NCBI RefSeq assembly: GCF_004011695.2
Contig: NC_082408.1
Coordinates: 1,163,501 to 1,227,500, forward strand
DNA: 64,000 nucleotides
DNA from: Ascochyta rabiei
Lineage: Eukaryota > Ascomycota > Dothideomycetes > Pleosporales > Didymellaceae
Direction of reading: 5' to 3'
Positions 33,250 through 45,309 of this stretch are shown one piece after another (the stretch's first letter is position 1; each line of letters opens with the position of its first letter). The translations under genes were made by a program, and so were the position numbers. The notes under the pieces were generated by a model. It ran no database searches and was not told where the DNA came from. It worked only from the letters and a program-made list of their open reading frames with translations.

Positions 33250-33690
33250 ACTGTTATAGCAGTCTAGCTTCTTCTAGAGCGCCTTAATCTTCTTTGTCAC
33301 TGCACCCTTCTTTAAGCTAGTAGCAGAATCCTTTTCTACCTCTAGAACAGCTATCTCTGTAACTATAGCCTTACCTTTTTTCTTATAATTAGAAACAGGG
33401 TTAGTAACGTAATTATAAACCTTAACTTATAATAAGTTAGTATAGCCTATTTAGGAACAGAATTAGTATACATACCTGCTTATAAGAGGAATTAGTCTCC
33501 TTAGCAACCCTGTTAGCTATAGTAACCTTAAGACTGTGCTTGCTGGCCTTAGTATAGGCTAAGACTAACTTCTTAGTGCACTAACGCTAGTCTAGGCAGA
33601 AATTAGAGTAAGGGTCCTTATCCTCTGCAATAGCGCTACTGTGCAGGTAGAGGTAAGAAGCGTAAGGAATGTACGTGCTACTAAACACGT
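33250..33690 (-). pseudogene. Antisense, apparently spliced gene between chromodomain and 3' LTR of gypsy-1
   Basis: On the minus strand a long readable stretch (SSTYIPYASYLYLHSSAIAE..., KKLVLAYTKASKHSLKV, IANRVAKETNSSYKQ) ends at a GTATGT donor. After a CTAAC-containing intron it resumes as VYNYVTNPVSNYKKKGKAIV and ends in a Lys-rich tail before a stop. Only one or two stops break it, fewer than in the neighbouring pol. The family is unknown. More coding sequence may lie to the right, toward 34700, but I could not follow it. Confidence 0.45.
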
Positions 33691-34740
33691 TAGAATAACC
33701 TATAATAGACTAAAACTACTTAAAAAGAAGACCTACTAGCTGTAATCCTTAGAAATAGGCTAACAGAGCTCTATAAGCTTGAATTTGGCTAACTTCTTCT
33801 CTAATATAGTTAGCGGGCGCTACTAGTGCTTACTATTAACTATGTCCTAGTTAGAATCCTAGATGCTAAACTCTAACTCCTAGAGAATCTTTTAAATCTT
33901 AGGTAGCTCTGTGTTATTCTTAGGGTAAAGATGCTAAGAGTTAGTATAACCTATAATAGGTAATAAACACCTAGAAGGGGGATACATACTGCAATGCACT
34001 CCTAGTTAGCAGAAAAGCACTAGAAACAGTGCATAACCTGGTTAGACTTACCTAATTCTATCTCTATAATCTAGGCAGAGTATATAGCAGTATTAGTAGG
34101 CGTAACCTAGATATAAACGTAACTAACCTAGCTACAATACTTATACTAGCCTGCAGTAAAGCTACAGACACACTAAACACACACCTAAAACAACTGCACG
34201 CTATTATAAGTAAAATTATTGCTAACTGCGTTTAGATCTATAGTAGGTAGGTAAGGTAGCAGGCTTAGTATTAAAAATTGTGCTTGTAAAGTTGTTAGAG
34301 CCTAGAGGATCTAGTTAGCTGCCTGTAGAGTTATAACGACCTATAATAACCTATAAGAAGTTATCCTAGTTTAGTAAAGGAAATTCTGCCCTTACTAAAG
34401 AAAAGCACTAACTTACTAAAAAGTAGAGTAGAGTGTAGAAGTAATAGTCTAAAATAGGTAGTAACATTAGGTATACCTAGGCAGGAAGCTAGTAGCGTAT
34501 AGACCTACTTATCCTCTAGGTACCTGCAAAAATTTAAGGTAAAGGTAGAGGTAAGAGTAAAGGTGAAGATAGGGGTAAACGCAACTGCCAGCAGGTTTAA
34601 GAAGATCCCCTCTGTTACTAGATAACCTCTCCCTAGTGCCTAGGACGCCTTGTAGGCCACAGTAGCCTATTATTACTAGCCTAGGTTTAGGTAACTACAA
34701 TACTAATTGCTTAGGACGAATAATCCTAGAAGGGGGATAT

Positions 34741-34943
34741 TGTTAGGTCCCTAGTCCCTAGGTGCTCCGCACTAAGACTAAAGACTAAAGGCCTAGTAAA
34801 TAGAGCAGGGGTGGCGTATCTATATAACCTGGCCAGATTGCTCTAATTACTTAGGAGTAATTCGTCTATCTATAACCTGCAATTACACTCTCTATCTTTA
34901 AGTGCTCAATAACGTGCCACCCCTCCCGAAAAGGATCCTAACA
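34741..34943 (+). repeat. 3' LTR of gypsy-1
   Basis: 203 bp; the less mutated of the two copies (it keeps more C and G at the variable sites). Confidence 0.93.
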
Positions 34944-34948
34944 AGAAG

Positions 34949-37285
34949 TAGTTAAAATAGATCTTGCTGCTTAGCTAGGTGTTATTTAGAGCAGTAAAGG
35001 GAGAAATTAGGTATAGCAGACATAAATGTGTTTTATACATATTTCTAATATATTACAGATAAAGATTTAATTTATGCCTAAAAGTTTGCAGGGTACTACT
35101 CTTACTACTGTTAGGCCTAAGTATAGTACAGCGCTGCCTTTATATTTAAAAGGTCTTTAAGATAGGTATATATATATTATTTAGCTAGCTAAAACTATAT
35201 ATAGATTACTATAGACATAAGAAGCTATACTAGCATAAGTAACTTAGGTGTGTTACTAGAACACGTTTCTACTATATTTCTAACACATTTAATTAAGTTC
35301 TAGTACTCTAAGGCTGTAAAATTATATAAACAACTAACATTCTGTCTATTTCTTAACAGCTATACTTATAGATAGAAGTATAAGTGTACTAGCATTAAGT
35401 AATATAAATATCTTTAGAACAGATTAAATGTATGTTTATATAGTAAGGTTATAGAGGAGATATATAACAATCTCTATAAGATTTAGAGTAGTGTCCCTAA
35501 GAGAGTTTTAATAACTAAACAAAAGCAGGTATAGGTGTATAAACATGTTCTATATATATTTTAAGCATATTATGCTAATATCTTCTCTAGGCTATATATT
35601 AGTATTAACTGTAGGTTTAATAAAGGGTGTTATACACTCAAAAAGGACATATATAAGCTATAGGTTAGGCACTAACAAGAGTAGGTAAGTAAGCTATTTA
35701 GATATACTATAATATAGTTAAATATATTCTTAATATGTTTTAGGGTATTAGTAGATATAAGTTCTTTATTACTTGCAGATTATATTAACTAAACACAGAT
35801 AAAAAATATCTTATCTAATAGGTTTAAAAGGAGGTAGATGTAAGCTATCTAGTAGATCTCTTCTAGAACAGTCTCTCTACACTAGAGAATAAAGAGAATA
35901 GTAGAGAGCAGTGTAACGTTATTAAGCCTATAACAGGCAATCTCTAAACCTGTAGTAAGTAGCAGGAAATAAGTTCTAAGCACGTTCTAAGCATAACAGG
36001 TGTTAACTACCCTTAAGAATAGTGCTAGATTATTTGTTAGTATAACTGTCTAGTTATATTTTATATAATTATTCTAGATAATCTAGAACATACTCTATAC
36101 ACTATTCTTATTATCTTTAGAACACATTTATATGCTCCTTCTCCTCTATTTATTATAGAACTAGATTATATACTAGATATTATAAATATTCCTTATCTAA
36201 TACTAACCTTTTAGACTTTAAGATGTATATACTAAGAAGTAACCTATAACACATTACTAACGTGTTTAGTAGACTTCTTAAATTTGCCTTTGCTAGTTAC
36301 ATATCTTACTAGCTACAGATTCTGTTTAATTAAGGATCTAAGTGCTGCCTTTATTAATAAAGATTATATTATATGTCTTATTAATAAGAAGAAGCTTACT
36401 TAGTTTCTATATAGTAAAGATATTAAAGGTGTTCTATTTAAGTAGAGACTTAAACATTAGAAACCTACAATAGTAAGTTAACGTGCCTTTAACTTGTTTT
36501 AAAGATGTTTATATATACTAGGTGTATATTTAACACATTATAACCTCTATAGCTAGGATAAGTATTATCTACTTTTATAATAAATAGGTAAAAATCTTTA
36601 TTAAGCAGCAGACGTTTTAAATAGACATATTATTTAAGAGACTTACAGGAGAATAGTTAGAGGTTCTCTTTACTATCTTTTTGCCTAACTATAGAAAAAG
36701 TATAATTAATTTATAACACCTTAAGAGCACGTTCTAACCTAGTTCTAGTTATTACTCTTAGCTAAATTATTACTAACCTATAATAAAGCTAGATATATAA
36801 GAGTTAGTTTAAGCTATTCTTTATAAAGATTGCTAAAAGAGCTAGTGTATCTATTTAGTAGTACTATCTTTATACAAATAGGTTCTATAGAACTACTATT
36901 AATATAGATAGTAAGTAGATAGCTAGTAAGTTGCTCTAACGTTGCTTAAACACGCCTCTAATATATTTTAGGATTTAGAAGATATCTCTCTTTAATTAAT
37001 CCTTCTAATTAACTATAGTAGTAGCAACTTATAATTTGTGTATAATTCTGTAATATCTACTTTCTATAAAGTATAGATTAAGTATATCTATAGACAGAAC
37101 ATATTAAGAACTTGTTATAGGGACGCTTAAAGTCTCTACTTAATATTAAAACAGCTACTAAGTACTATAAGCTGTGCAATCTTCTTTAGTATAAGTACTA
37201 ATAATAAAATTCTTTCTAGATATTTAAATATATCTAATTAATTTCTATTAGCTACTAAATCTTTATCTACTGTGTTTAACTAGGT
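34949..37285 (+). other. E3 body segment with decayed, intron-rich coding sequence
   Basis: Plus-strand reading frames alternate with AT-rich spacers that have donor, branch and acceptor-like signals, for example GTAAGTAAGC to ATGTTTTAG at about 35683-35746. One readable exon covers about 36275-36498: LLVTYLTSYRF, LIKDLSAAFINKDYII, LINKKKLT, KDIKGVLFK. I do not recognise the family. AACATGTT-like octamer pairs recur at about 35250, 36246 and elsewhere. Confidence 0.45.
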
Positions 37286-37287
37286 TA

Positions 37288-39139
37288 ACGTGTTTTATAA
37301 GCGAGCGCCGCGTACAAGCGAGCGCCGCACCCTACTAGGTTTGCACATATCTGTAAGCGTGTATCTCAACAACGTAATAACATAACAGTTAGACAATTAT
37401 AGAGTAGATTAAGCAGTATCTAAAGTATCTTTCTTACACGTGCGTGAGTTATAACTAGTCTCTCTACACCTTGTACAGCGCGTAAGAGCCTAGCAGCTAA
37501 GGCCTAATTGCTTGCCTCCTTAACGCTCTTTACGAGTAACCTGCTAATTAGCCTTACGTTAAGCAAGTATATCCTTGCTAGCTCCCTTTATTAAGACTTC
37601 TTACTTCTGTATACGCTTTTTCTTACGTTGTTTCCGCTCTAATACTGCCTTATTAGCCTTCTTAAGGCTGGCAATCTAATTACTTATTAGCTTAGCAGAG
37701 AGCATTATTACCTTAGCGCCCTTTTTAAGCTAATTAATTGCTTTAATAATTAAGGCAGGTAATAAGCTCTTATGCTGACGTACACGATTACGTATTAATG
37801 TTAATTAAGTATTAAGCTTACGTACGTTGCTTGGCGTACAAGCCTCCTAGAGGGTCTCTGTAAGAGTAGTAGAAGAAGGTGTACAGAGCTGTACGTCTAG
37901 CTTTAATAGAACAGCGTCTAGCTAGAGGGGAACAAGGCCTGCGCCTTAAAAAGCTAAGTAGATGTTAGCTAATGTGAATAATTAATTAAAGGCTGCCTTA
38001 AACGCTGGTAGAAACTTAAGCTTAGTAATATGGTTAATATAGTAGCAGATTAGGCTCTTAATCTCACAACTGTACGCGCGCTTTAACAGCAAGAAGTAGC
38101 TAATGTTAAGAGGCTGCAGTAGGTGTAATAAGTAAGGCGGCATATAGAGCGTGTAGATGTTGTTCTCCTTATAGAGCTGCTTAAATTTAAGAGAGTAGTA
38201 GCTCTTGTGGCTGTTAAGGATAAGCAGGTAACATGCGCCTACTACCTAAGCCTCTATATGCTTAATAAAGTGCTTTAGCTACTTAACTCTAAGCTTGTTA
38301 GTTGTCTAGCTGTTGTTGCTGACTGCGATTGCCCAGTTGCGTAGGATCTCTGCCTCCTTGTACCAGGCAGATAAGTGGTATTAGCCAGCAAAGATAAGGA
38401 AGGGTGGGATTGTCTAGCCAGCAGCGTTAATTGCAGCGATAACTGTCACCTACTCGCAATTGCCAGGCTAAACAGCTTTTAGCCTGCCTCTCCTCTCTAA
38501 CCCTGTTATAACAAGCTAAGTTGTAATCTTGCCTATTATAAAGCTAGCCTTGTTAAAGTTGTAGATGTTATTATTACAGATACTGTACCTAGCCTTTGTC
38601 TGCTCTATAAGCTTAAACTAGTAGCTAATTAAGACTAGATCCTTACAGAGGGCTCTCTGCCTATTATACGCTTAGTTAAAACGCATTATAAGACTCTTAG
38701 TACGCTTAACAAAGTTACGTAGCTAGTAGACGCTAACCTAACCTGCACTGCGCGCAGCTAGTAGCTTATTAGCTATATTACGTACGGCTGCGTACGTAGG
38801 CCTAAATCTACGTTAGTCTAAGTTAAGTATATACTAGACTATTACCTCCTCTTCTATCTAGGTTAACTTCTTTAAGTTAGGTTAGTAATTGCGTTAGGCA
38901 GGCTTACTAGCGCGTTAGCAGCAGATTGTTCGTTTAGACACGTTATAGACAACAGCAGCATTACAATTACTCTGTATTTAATAGGAATTAATAGATAAGA
39001 TAGCAAGCTAGATATCTGCTTTATTTGAAGCTAATATAGTAGCGCTGCGTTAAGCCATTGTACGTTGAGATAGGAGAGGTGCGCAAACTTGGTGGGGTGC
39101 AGCGCTCGCTTGTACGCGGCGCTCGCTTATAAAACACGT
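37288..39139 (-). mobile_element. Second Fot1-type (pogo) transposon, 1,852 bp, in E3
   Basis: Inverted ends of about 59 bp (37288-37346 and 39081-39139) begin ACGTGTTTTATAAGCGAGCG; TA duplications lie at 37286-37287 and 39140-39141. It is a different family from the element at 24090, as the TIRs differ, but has the same size and layout. Confidence 0.88.
37400..39058 (-). pseudogene. Fot1-type transposase of the second element, RIP-decayed
   Basis: ATG at 39058 opens MA*RSATILASNKADI; AAVVYNVSKRTI, NLKKLT*IEEEVIVQYILNL and RRFRPTYAAVRNIANKLLAA follow. This is the usual HTH plus HTH_CENPB order of fungal pogo transposases. Stops replace Gln, Trp and Arg codons. The 3' limit is approximate. 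Confidence 0.75.
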
Positions 39140-39141
39140 TA

Positions 39142-41547
39142 AACATAAGAAAAATTAGGTTATAGCTGCTAGTCTTATTTAAGTATGTAGCTTTATTCTA
39201 AAATAAATTTAGGATAGGTTAGAATTATATTTAAATGTAGCTAAGCAGGCTAGGTTAAAGGGTTATTAGACTAGCTAACAGCTACAGCTTCTAGCTAGAG
39301 TTAAAAGGTAAGATATGCAAATAGGCCTTAAACATGTTACTAACGTATTTAGAGTAGTGCTATATAAATAGACCTTTAAGATGTTTAGAAGTAGATAAAT
39401 AGAAATTAATATAGAAACAGACATAATAATTAAGGTATACTAAGCCTAAGTTAACATTTCTATAATAATATAGGTAATAAGAAGAGTAAGTGCTGTCTAT
39501 ATAATAGGCAGGAAGCATGTTCTAAACATGTTTTAGGACGCTAAGAGAGAGTAGCAGAGTAGGAAGTACTTAATCTAACTTATAAGAGTAAGGATAAAGA
39601 TATAATAGCTCTTTTATAAGCTAATTTCTCTAGCTATATTAAATAAAGGAAAAGAAGAAAAGATTTAGGATATCTGCAAATTAAAAGTACACTAAGAGAA
39701 TCTCTTACTAAACTAGAGACTTAAGTTAGGTATATTGCACAAAACGCGTTAAAAACACGTTCTAAATACCTTAATCTAGTAATACTTAATTAGCATCTTA
39801 ACTACAGAATAAGATATAAGAGTTTAAACAGAAGTAGAAGAGAGCTTAATTTAAAAAAGAAGTTTAGGAGTAGGATATTAAGTGAAGGGGGTTCTTTTTA
39901 TCTAAAAGAGCAGAAGCTTAATATTTAAAGAAGAGAGCTAGCTGTGTAGTAACTTAAGAAAGAACTTTAGCTATAAGAACATGTTTAAAACATGTTCTAG
40001 CTACGTTTCCCTACTCCTTAAGTAGGCTTAGTTTAGTAAAAAAAATATAACGCTAGTAGAAGCAAAGAATTAGCATGTCTTAACAAACTACCTTCCCCTC
40101 TACTACTAACTATTAAATACTACTCTTTACTCTTCTACTATATAGGTACTAAGACTCTCTTACTTTATATAAGCTTATACAAATATACTGTAAATATATT
40201 CCTAATATATTTAGCCTTTATACTAGGAGTATACTACTCTGCTAACATTACCTCTTAGGTTAGTAGGGTTTAGTAAGCGTAATAAGCAGGGAGAACTTAT
40301 TATCTACTAAGGAGAGTTGTTCTGTTAGGCTGTTATGTATAAGGACTAACTTTATAGAGTATACTTTAATAATATATTTATACTATATTACTAACATATT
40401 TAGCAGAAATTTAGTAATTAAGGTAGGCTTATTACTTATCTTAAGAAGTATTATTTAGACTATAAGCCTACAGCCTAATAGACTAGCTAGTCTACTATTT
40501 ATTAAGAGTATAAAGCTCTTAACTTCTTTTATAACATAATAAAGCAGTACTACAGTATTCTAAAAGCTTATTCTACTTCTAACCTAGAATAGACTAAGAA
40601 CATGTCTAAAACATGTTCTCCTTAACCTACCTTGCCTCTAGAACCTATTGTAGATAATAATAAATAGTTTTAACCTAAACTTGTTCTAGATATGCCTATA
40701 CAATAGTTTAGCCTACCTATAGCTTCTATAAACAGTCTTTTAGTAGAGGATAGCCCTACTATAGTAAAACTAGCACTAAAGATTCCTTAAACACGTTTAA
40801 AGAGAAATATGCTAAAAGGAAAGCTTATATTTAAGTACCTGCTCTACTAATCTAGTAATATAAAATTAGGTAGAGAGAAGGGACAGCTAAACTACAAAGA
40901 ATGTGCTAGGATGTTAAAAGAAATAAGTATTCTCTACCTATGTTAAAACTACAAGAAGTCTTATCTTAAAGGTAAGTTTATACAGAACATATTTATAACA
41001 TATTTACCTACTTATAGATATTAGAATACCTATTTAAAAAGCAGTGTATTTCTAGGTAATTCTTTAAGATATAATACACATATTAGGCTTCCTATATTTC
41101 TTAAATACTTAGAGAAAAATCTTAAGTAACTATACTTAATTTTGTAATTATACATAACTATAGTATAGAAAATAAGCTAAGAACACGTTACAAACGTGTT
41201 TAAGGGCTAGTAAGGTTAGAGGGGATAGAGGAGAGGACAGAGGACCTAATAGATATTAGGTTCTCCTTATTATCTCTCCTATCCTCCTCCTAATTATTAT
41301 TATTATTATTATTATTGTTATTATTGTTATTGTTATTGTTATTGTTATTATCCTCCTCCTCTGCAGCTAGTAGGCCTACCTACAGATTGCAGTTCTTACA
41401 GGCTAAACTGCCCTTAGCAAAGAAGATGTAGGGTAAAACACGTTAGAAACCTATTAAAAGTATGTTATAGAAAAACTAACTTAGGTGTTCTATCTAGTTG
41501 TAGTTAGGGTAGGGGTTAGCTCTACTAAGTATACCTACAGCAGCAGC
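39142..41547 (+). other. E3 body segment, continued coding remnants
   Basis: Readable plus-strand patches include a charged coil at about 39840-39969 (NLKKKFRSRILSEGGSFYLKEQ) and KRNKYSLPMLKLQEVLS near 40920-40970, followed by a GTAAGT intron start. AACATGTT-type octamer pairs occur at 39331, 39514, 39977, 40598 and 41181. No recognised domain. Confidence 0.45.
41293..41351. repeat. (ATT/GTT)n trinucleotide microsatellite
   Basis: About 60 bp of ATT repeats grading into GTTATT, bracketed by CCTCCTCC on both sides, inside E3. Confidence 0.9.
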
Positions 41548-41552
41548 TATAC

Positions 41553-41754
41553 TATAAAGAGTGCACAAAGTAATTATAAGGGAGGATAGGGTTAAAGAGG
41601 ATAGTAGGTGTATTAAGGTACGTAGTGTGTAGTAACAAGACTAATTGCTAGAGTATTAGTAATAACCTCTAACACCTTTATATAGTCTGGGCTGGCTAGC
41701 CCTATAGTAGCTTACTAAGACTAGCAGAGGTACCTCTAGGCCTAGCGCCTAATA
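41553..41754 (-). repeat. LTR of gypsy-2 (3' copy in element orientation)
   Basis: 202 bp; differs from 60067-60268 almost only by transitions; its TG end has become TA. Confidence 0.88.
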
Positions 41755-42300
41755 ATGCCTTCCTTCTCTAGATTGTTTAGCTTAAACAATAGTATAATTA
41801 GTAATACTGTATTATTTTAGCCTAGCTTTAGACGTGTTTACTCTGTCTGTCCTATTATAGCTAATTCTAACTAGGTTTAGGCATTTAGGACACCTTATAA
41901 GGCTAGATAGGGTTTAATACTAATTCTACCTTTACCTAGTAAAAGTTAAATAGAAATCCTCTCTTACCTCTTACTTTACCTCTAGGGTCTAGGTAGCTGT
42001 CTGCGCAGGCTAAAGCTCTAACTAGGTAGCTAGCAGCATATAAGCTATCTATACCCCTAGTTTTATTAGTTACTACTATATCCTACTTTATTTTAGTAAG
42101 TACTAACCTATTCTATCTAGCACTTTTATAAGGATAGCTAAGGGATTTTCTAGGTCTTTCTAGCACGTTCTAACACGTTTTAGCAGATAGCACCGCATAA
42201 CACGCCTTAGTAACCTTTCTAGACTGCTCCTAACTACTACTGCCTACTACTAACTATTACTAACTGTTACTAACTACTATTTGCTATAGCTGTTATGTTA

Positions 42301-43270
42301 ATGCCTGCTTACTGTAAGATTAATATTACTAAGAACAGTAGGACTGCTAAGTAGTGCTGTATACTCTATCTCTACTATATTGCTAATAGTAATGTCTATA
42401 GGGACTGTTGTTTCTCTACTAACCTAGCTTTATAGGGTAGCCTACGCTATAGGGAAGCCTAGGCCTACTGCTATAGAGAGAGTTATAATAGTAATAAGAA
42501 TTACCTATTAGTACGTGTTTTATCTCCTTTTAGCTTGTTTTAGTATCTTTTAATATATTTAGGGCCCTAATAAGTACGCTAACAGCTATTTAAGGCTTTC
42601 TAGCAATATAGCGCGCCTTTACTCTAGTTACTACCTAGTTACTACTACTTGTGCTGCTATTATTAATGCTGCTAGAGTTGAGACTACCCCTGCAACACCT
42701 GCTACTACTACACCTATGTCTATTAATAAGAAGACTACAATAGGCAAGTCTATTATTAACTAGGCTAGCTTGTTACTAGGTATAATTTAAGAGTACGTTC
42801 TAACACGTTTTAGCTTATTATAGCATAATTTAACCTTTATAGGAACTATTTGCTACAGGAAGAGCTACTTACAATCTATAATAGCAACACTTACACACGT
42901 AAGTTAACCTTATCTAGTATCTATATTAAGAAGTAAGATTAGTCTAAGGCTAGCGCTGTTAAGGCTGAGATAAAGCAAAAGAAGATGTTAGAGAAGAGCA
43001 GTAGTAAGTCTAATCTAGATGTGCCTATTACCTCCTGTAAGAAGGTATTATAGCACGTTTTAACCTATTTTAACAATATCTAACTTCTTTTAGTTAAAGT
43101 ACTAGATTACTAGCACTAGAAAGACCCTTAGTTAACTCTAGGAGGAATAAGAGGAGCAGGAGGCTGCTAAACAGGCTGCCGCTAACGCTGCTACTGCTGC
43201 TGCTGCTGCTAAGAAGCCTTATAGTAGTTGTAAGGCTACTACTTATACCTATAGTAGTAGTTATAGTTAA
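42301..43270 (+). pseudogene. Antisense, spliced gene between chromodomain and 3' LTR of gypsy-2
   Basis: Runs opposite to gypsy-2's own pol. Exon 1 (42301-42510, 70 codons) starts MPAYCKINITKNSRTAK and is Cys/Tyr-rich. Exon 2 (42563-42792) reads GPNKYANSYLRLSSNIARLY. Exon 3 starts at 42843: NYLLQEELLTIYNSNTYTRK. Introns of 52 and 50 bp both start with GTACGT, end in TAG and keep frame. A third intron near 43050-43100 leads to an Ala/Glu/Gln-rich end with AANAATAAAAAKKPYSS and a stop at 43268. A handful of stops remain, in CAG/TGG-like contexts. Unknown family; the product would be small and basic. Confidence 0.5.
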
Positions 43271-43639
43271 TAGATGTTCCCTATAATAGAAGGTTTAGAT
43301 TAATAATACCTAAGTTTGTAGTTAGTAGACAGTTTTAGGCTAATATAGCAATTAGGTGCATTACACTCTTAGATAGTCTAAATAATACTAGAAAGGTGTT
43401 CTTTTATACTAATTCTCCTATATTTGCTTATAATTGTAACTATATAATATAGCATATAACTTTCTTTATCTTCTTATATTAGAAATAGCTATAATAGGCT
43501 AAAAGATGTCTACTTTAGCTAGTCTGTATTTCTTAGGGTAAGGTAGGGTTATATTTTCCCTTAGCGTAAACTATTAAACACTTATTAATTAAAAAAATCC
43601 TATAGGGAAAAAATATAATTAAGTAAAGGTATTTAGCCT

Positions 43640-44508
43640 TTTTAGTCCCCCCCTTTTTTAGACTTTAACCTTAACGTCTTATTACACAGTCTAAGCAGTT
43701 ACTTTATTATTTTCTAGTATTGTTTTAGCGCTTCTTTAGAAAGATTTATACTAATTTCCTAGAAGTTTTCTAATTTAGGGAATCTGTCCTACTTCATAAG
43801 GTATTCCTACTGTCTATTATTTAGTTACCTTCTGTTAAGGACTTTTTCTATATCCTACACCTTCTCTTCCCCTTTAACTATAAGTTCTTATATTTATTTC
43901 TATATAATTAGGAGTTAACTTCTTAGTATATATAGGTCTAGCAGTAACGCATAGAATACTAGGTAGATCCCTTTTATTCCTAGCAGGTCTACTCTGTATA
44001 TACTAGGGCTAATCTAGGCTGTAATAGTTCTAGGTCCTAGGTATTTCTAGTCTAGCTTCTTTTTTAGGCGTACTGTCCTAATATTCTTACTAGAGACTAG
44101 TACTTTATCGCCTACTTTAAAGGGTGCTAGTAGTTATTTCTTATCTAAGTACTTCTTTTAATACTTATTTAACTTTTCTATATTTACTTTACAGGTAGCC
44201 TGTAAGGCAATAACTCTGGCGGCTAATTCCTTTGCAAGGGGAGATTCTCTACCTTTTAATACTAAAGTAGGCTAATCTGTGCTCCTTAGATCTATACTAT
44301 AACAGGCTTAGAAAGGTGTTATATTTATAAATACGTAAATACTATTATTATATATAAATTCTGCAATTAAAATCTATAGGGCCTAATTGTCTTATTCTAG
44401 AGTATAATAGCAATATAAGTACTGTTTAAGAGTCTAATTTTGCCTTTCTGTTTAGCTATCTATCTAGGGATAATAGGCTAACGTTAAGACTTGTCTTAAG
44501 TTTAAATA
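43640..44508 (-). pseudogene. Integrase C-terminal part and chromodomain of gypsy-2
   Basis: The minus strand reads toward lower coordinates. The chromodomain at about 43690-43900 shows IEKVLNRR, QEYLMK and LENF-like motifs with stops for Trp and Gln; integrase sequence precedes it up to the gypsy-3 insertion at 44513. Confidence 0.65.
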
Positions 44509-44512
44509 GTAG

Positions 44513-44767
44513 TGTGCCGGTGCACACGGTAACTTCCTTAGTAAGAACTAGGATGCTTAGCTAGTGTACGTAATCTGGCCGGCAGAGGGGTATAAGAGAC
44601 CTTAACAGGAACTGTTAAGGAGAGACACCTACAACAACAACTAGTAACACTTACTTATAGAATTTAACTACCGTATTACTTATCTCTTTAACCCTTAACA
44701 ATAATAATAATAAGTATTCTCCCTAATGTGCCTACTAACAAGATACTTTAATACTTATACTAGAACA
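44513..44767 (+). repeat. 5' LTR of gypsy-3
   Basis: 255 bp; direct repeat of 55676-55930. Confidence 0.9.
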
Positions 44768-44816
44768 AAATAGTAACCTAACTAGGGGGCACAGTATAGC
44801 AGGCAACATTGAAATT

Positions 44817-45037
44817 CTGCTACTCTAAAGGCTAGGGTATGGTTTAGGAATTATCCTGTTAACTCTAGACTAGGACGTTATTATCTGAATATCTGCTACT
44901 CTAAAGGCTGGGGCACGGCCTGGGAATTATCCTGTTAATTCTGGACTAGGACGTTATTATCTGAATATCTGCCACTCTAAAGGCTGGGGCACGGCCTAGG
45001 AATTATCCTGTTAATTCTGGACCAGGACGTTATTATC
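44817..45037. repeat. Three tandem copies of a 76-bp unit in the gypsy-3 leader
   Basis: Copies start at 44817, 44893 and 44969 with CTGCYACTCTAAAGGCTRGG and share GGAATTATCCTGTTAAYTCT and GGACGTTATTATCTGAATAT; the third is cut a few bases short. They differ by transitions. Confidence 0.92.
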
Positions 45038-45309
45038 AGACCTATTATTTAGAAAACAAGAAAAACAAGTTCAAAACAAGGCAGGCATCTAGTTAACCTG
45101 GAAAAGCCTTAGCTAAGGGACTATCTTAGTCTAATTTCTAATACTTATTATATACATTATCCGCACAGTTCCACTCAGCCCTATTGCTTAGGACTTAGAA
45201 CAAGAGGAACATAAAAGACAGGGACTAAGCTGCTCCAACAGACAGAGTAATTAAGATTACTTTAATTATAAGAAAACTATTATCTTCTTAATATAACAGA
45301 CTACTAAGG

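Larger units (their letters stand above)
27608..34943 (+). mobile_element. gypsy-1: Ty3/gypsy chromovirus, 7,336 bp, in E3
   Basis: Two 203-bp LTRs (27608-27810 and 34741-34943) start TGTTAGG and end CTAACA. A perfect 5-bp target duplication AGAAG lies at 27603-27607 and 34944-34948. A polypurine tract (AGAAGGGGGATA) precedes the 3' LTR. LTR copies differ at a dozen or so sites, all transitions. Plus-strand order is gag with zinc knuckle, protease region, RT, RNase H, integrase, chromodomain. Confidence 0.93.

Noticed and set aside
34949..41203. The octamer pairs as p53-like response elements (RRRCATGYYY twice)
   Set aside because: The resemblance is formal only; filamentous fungi lack p53, and the sites lie in decayed introns.
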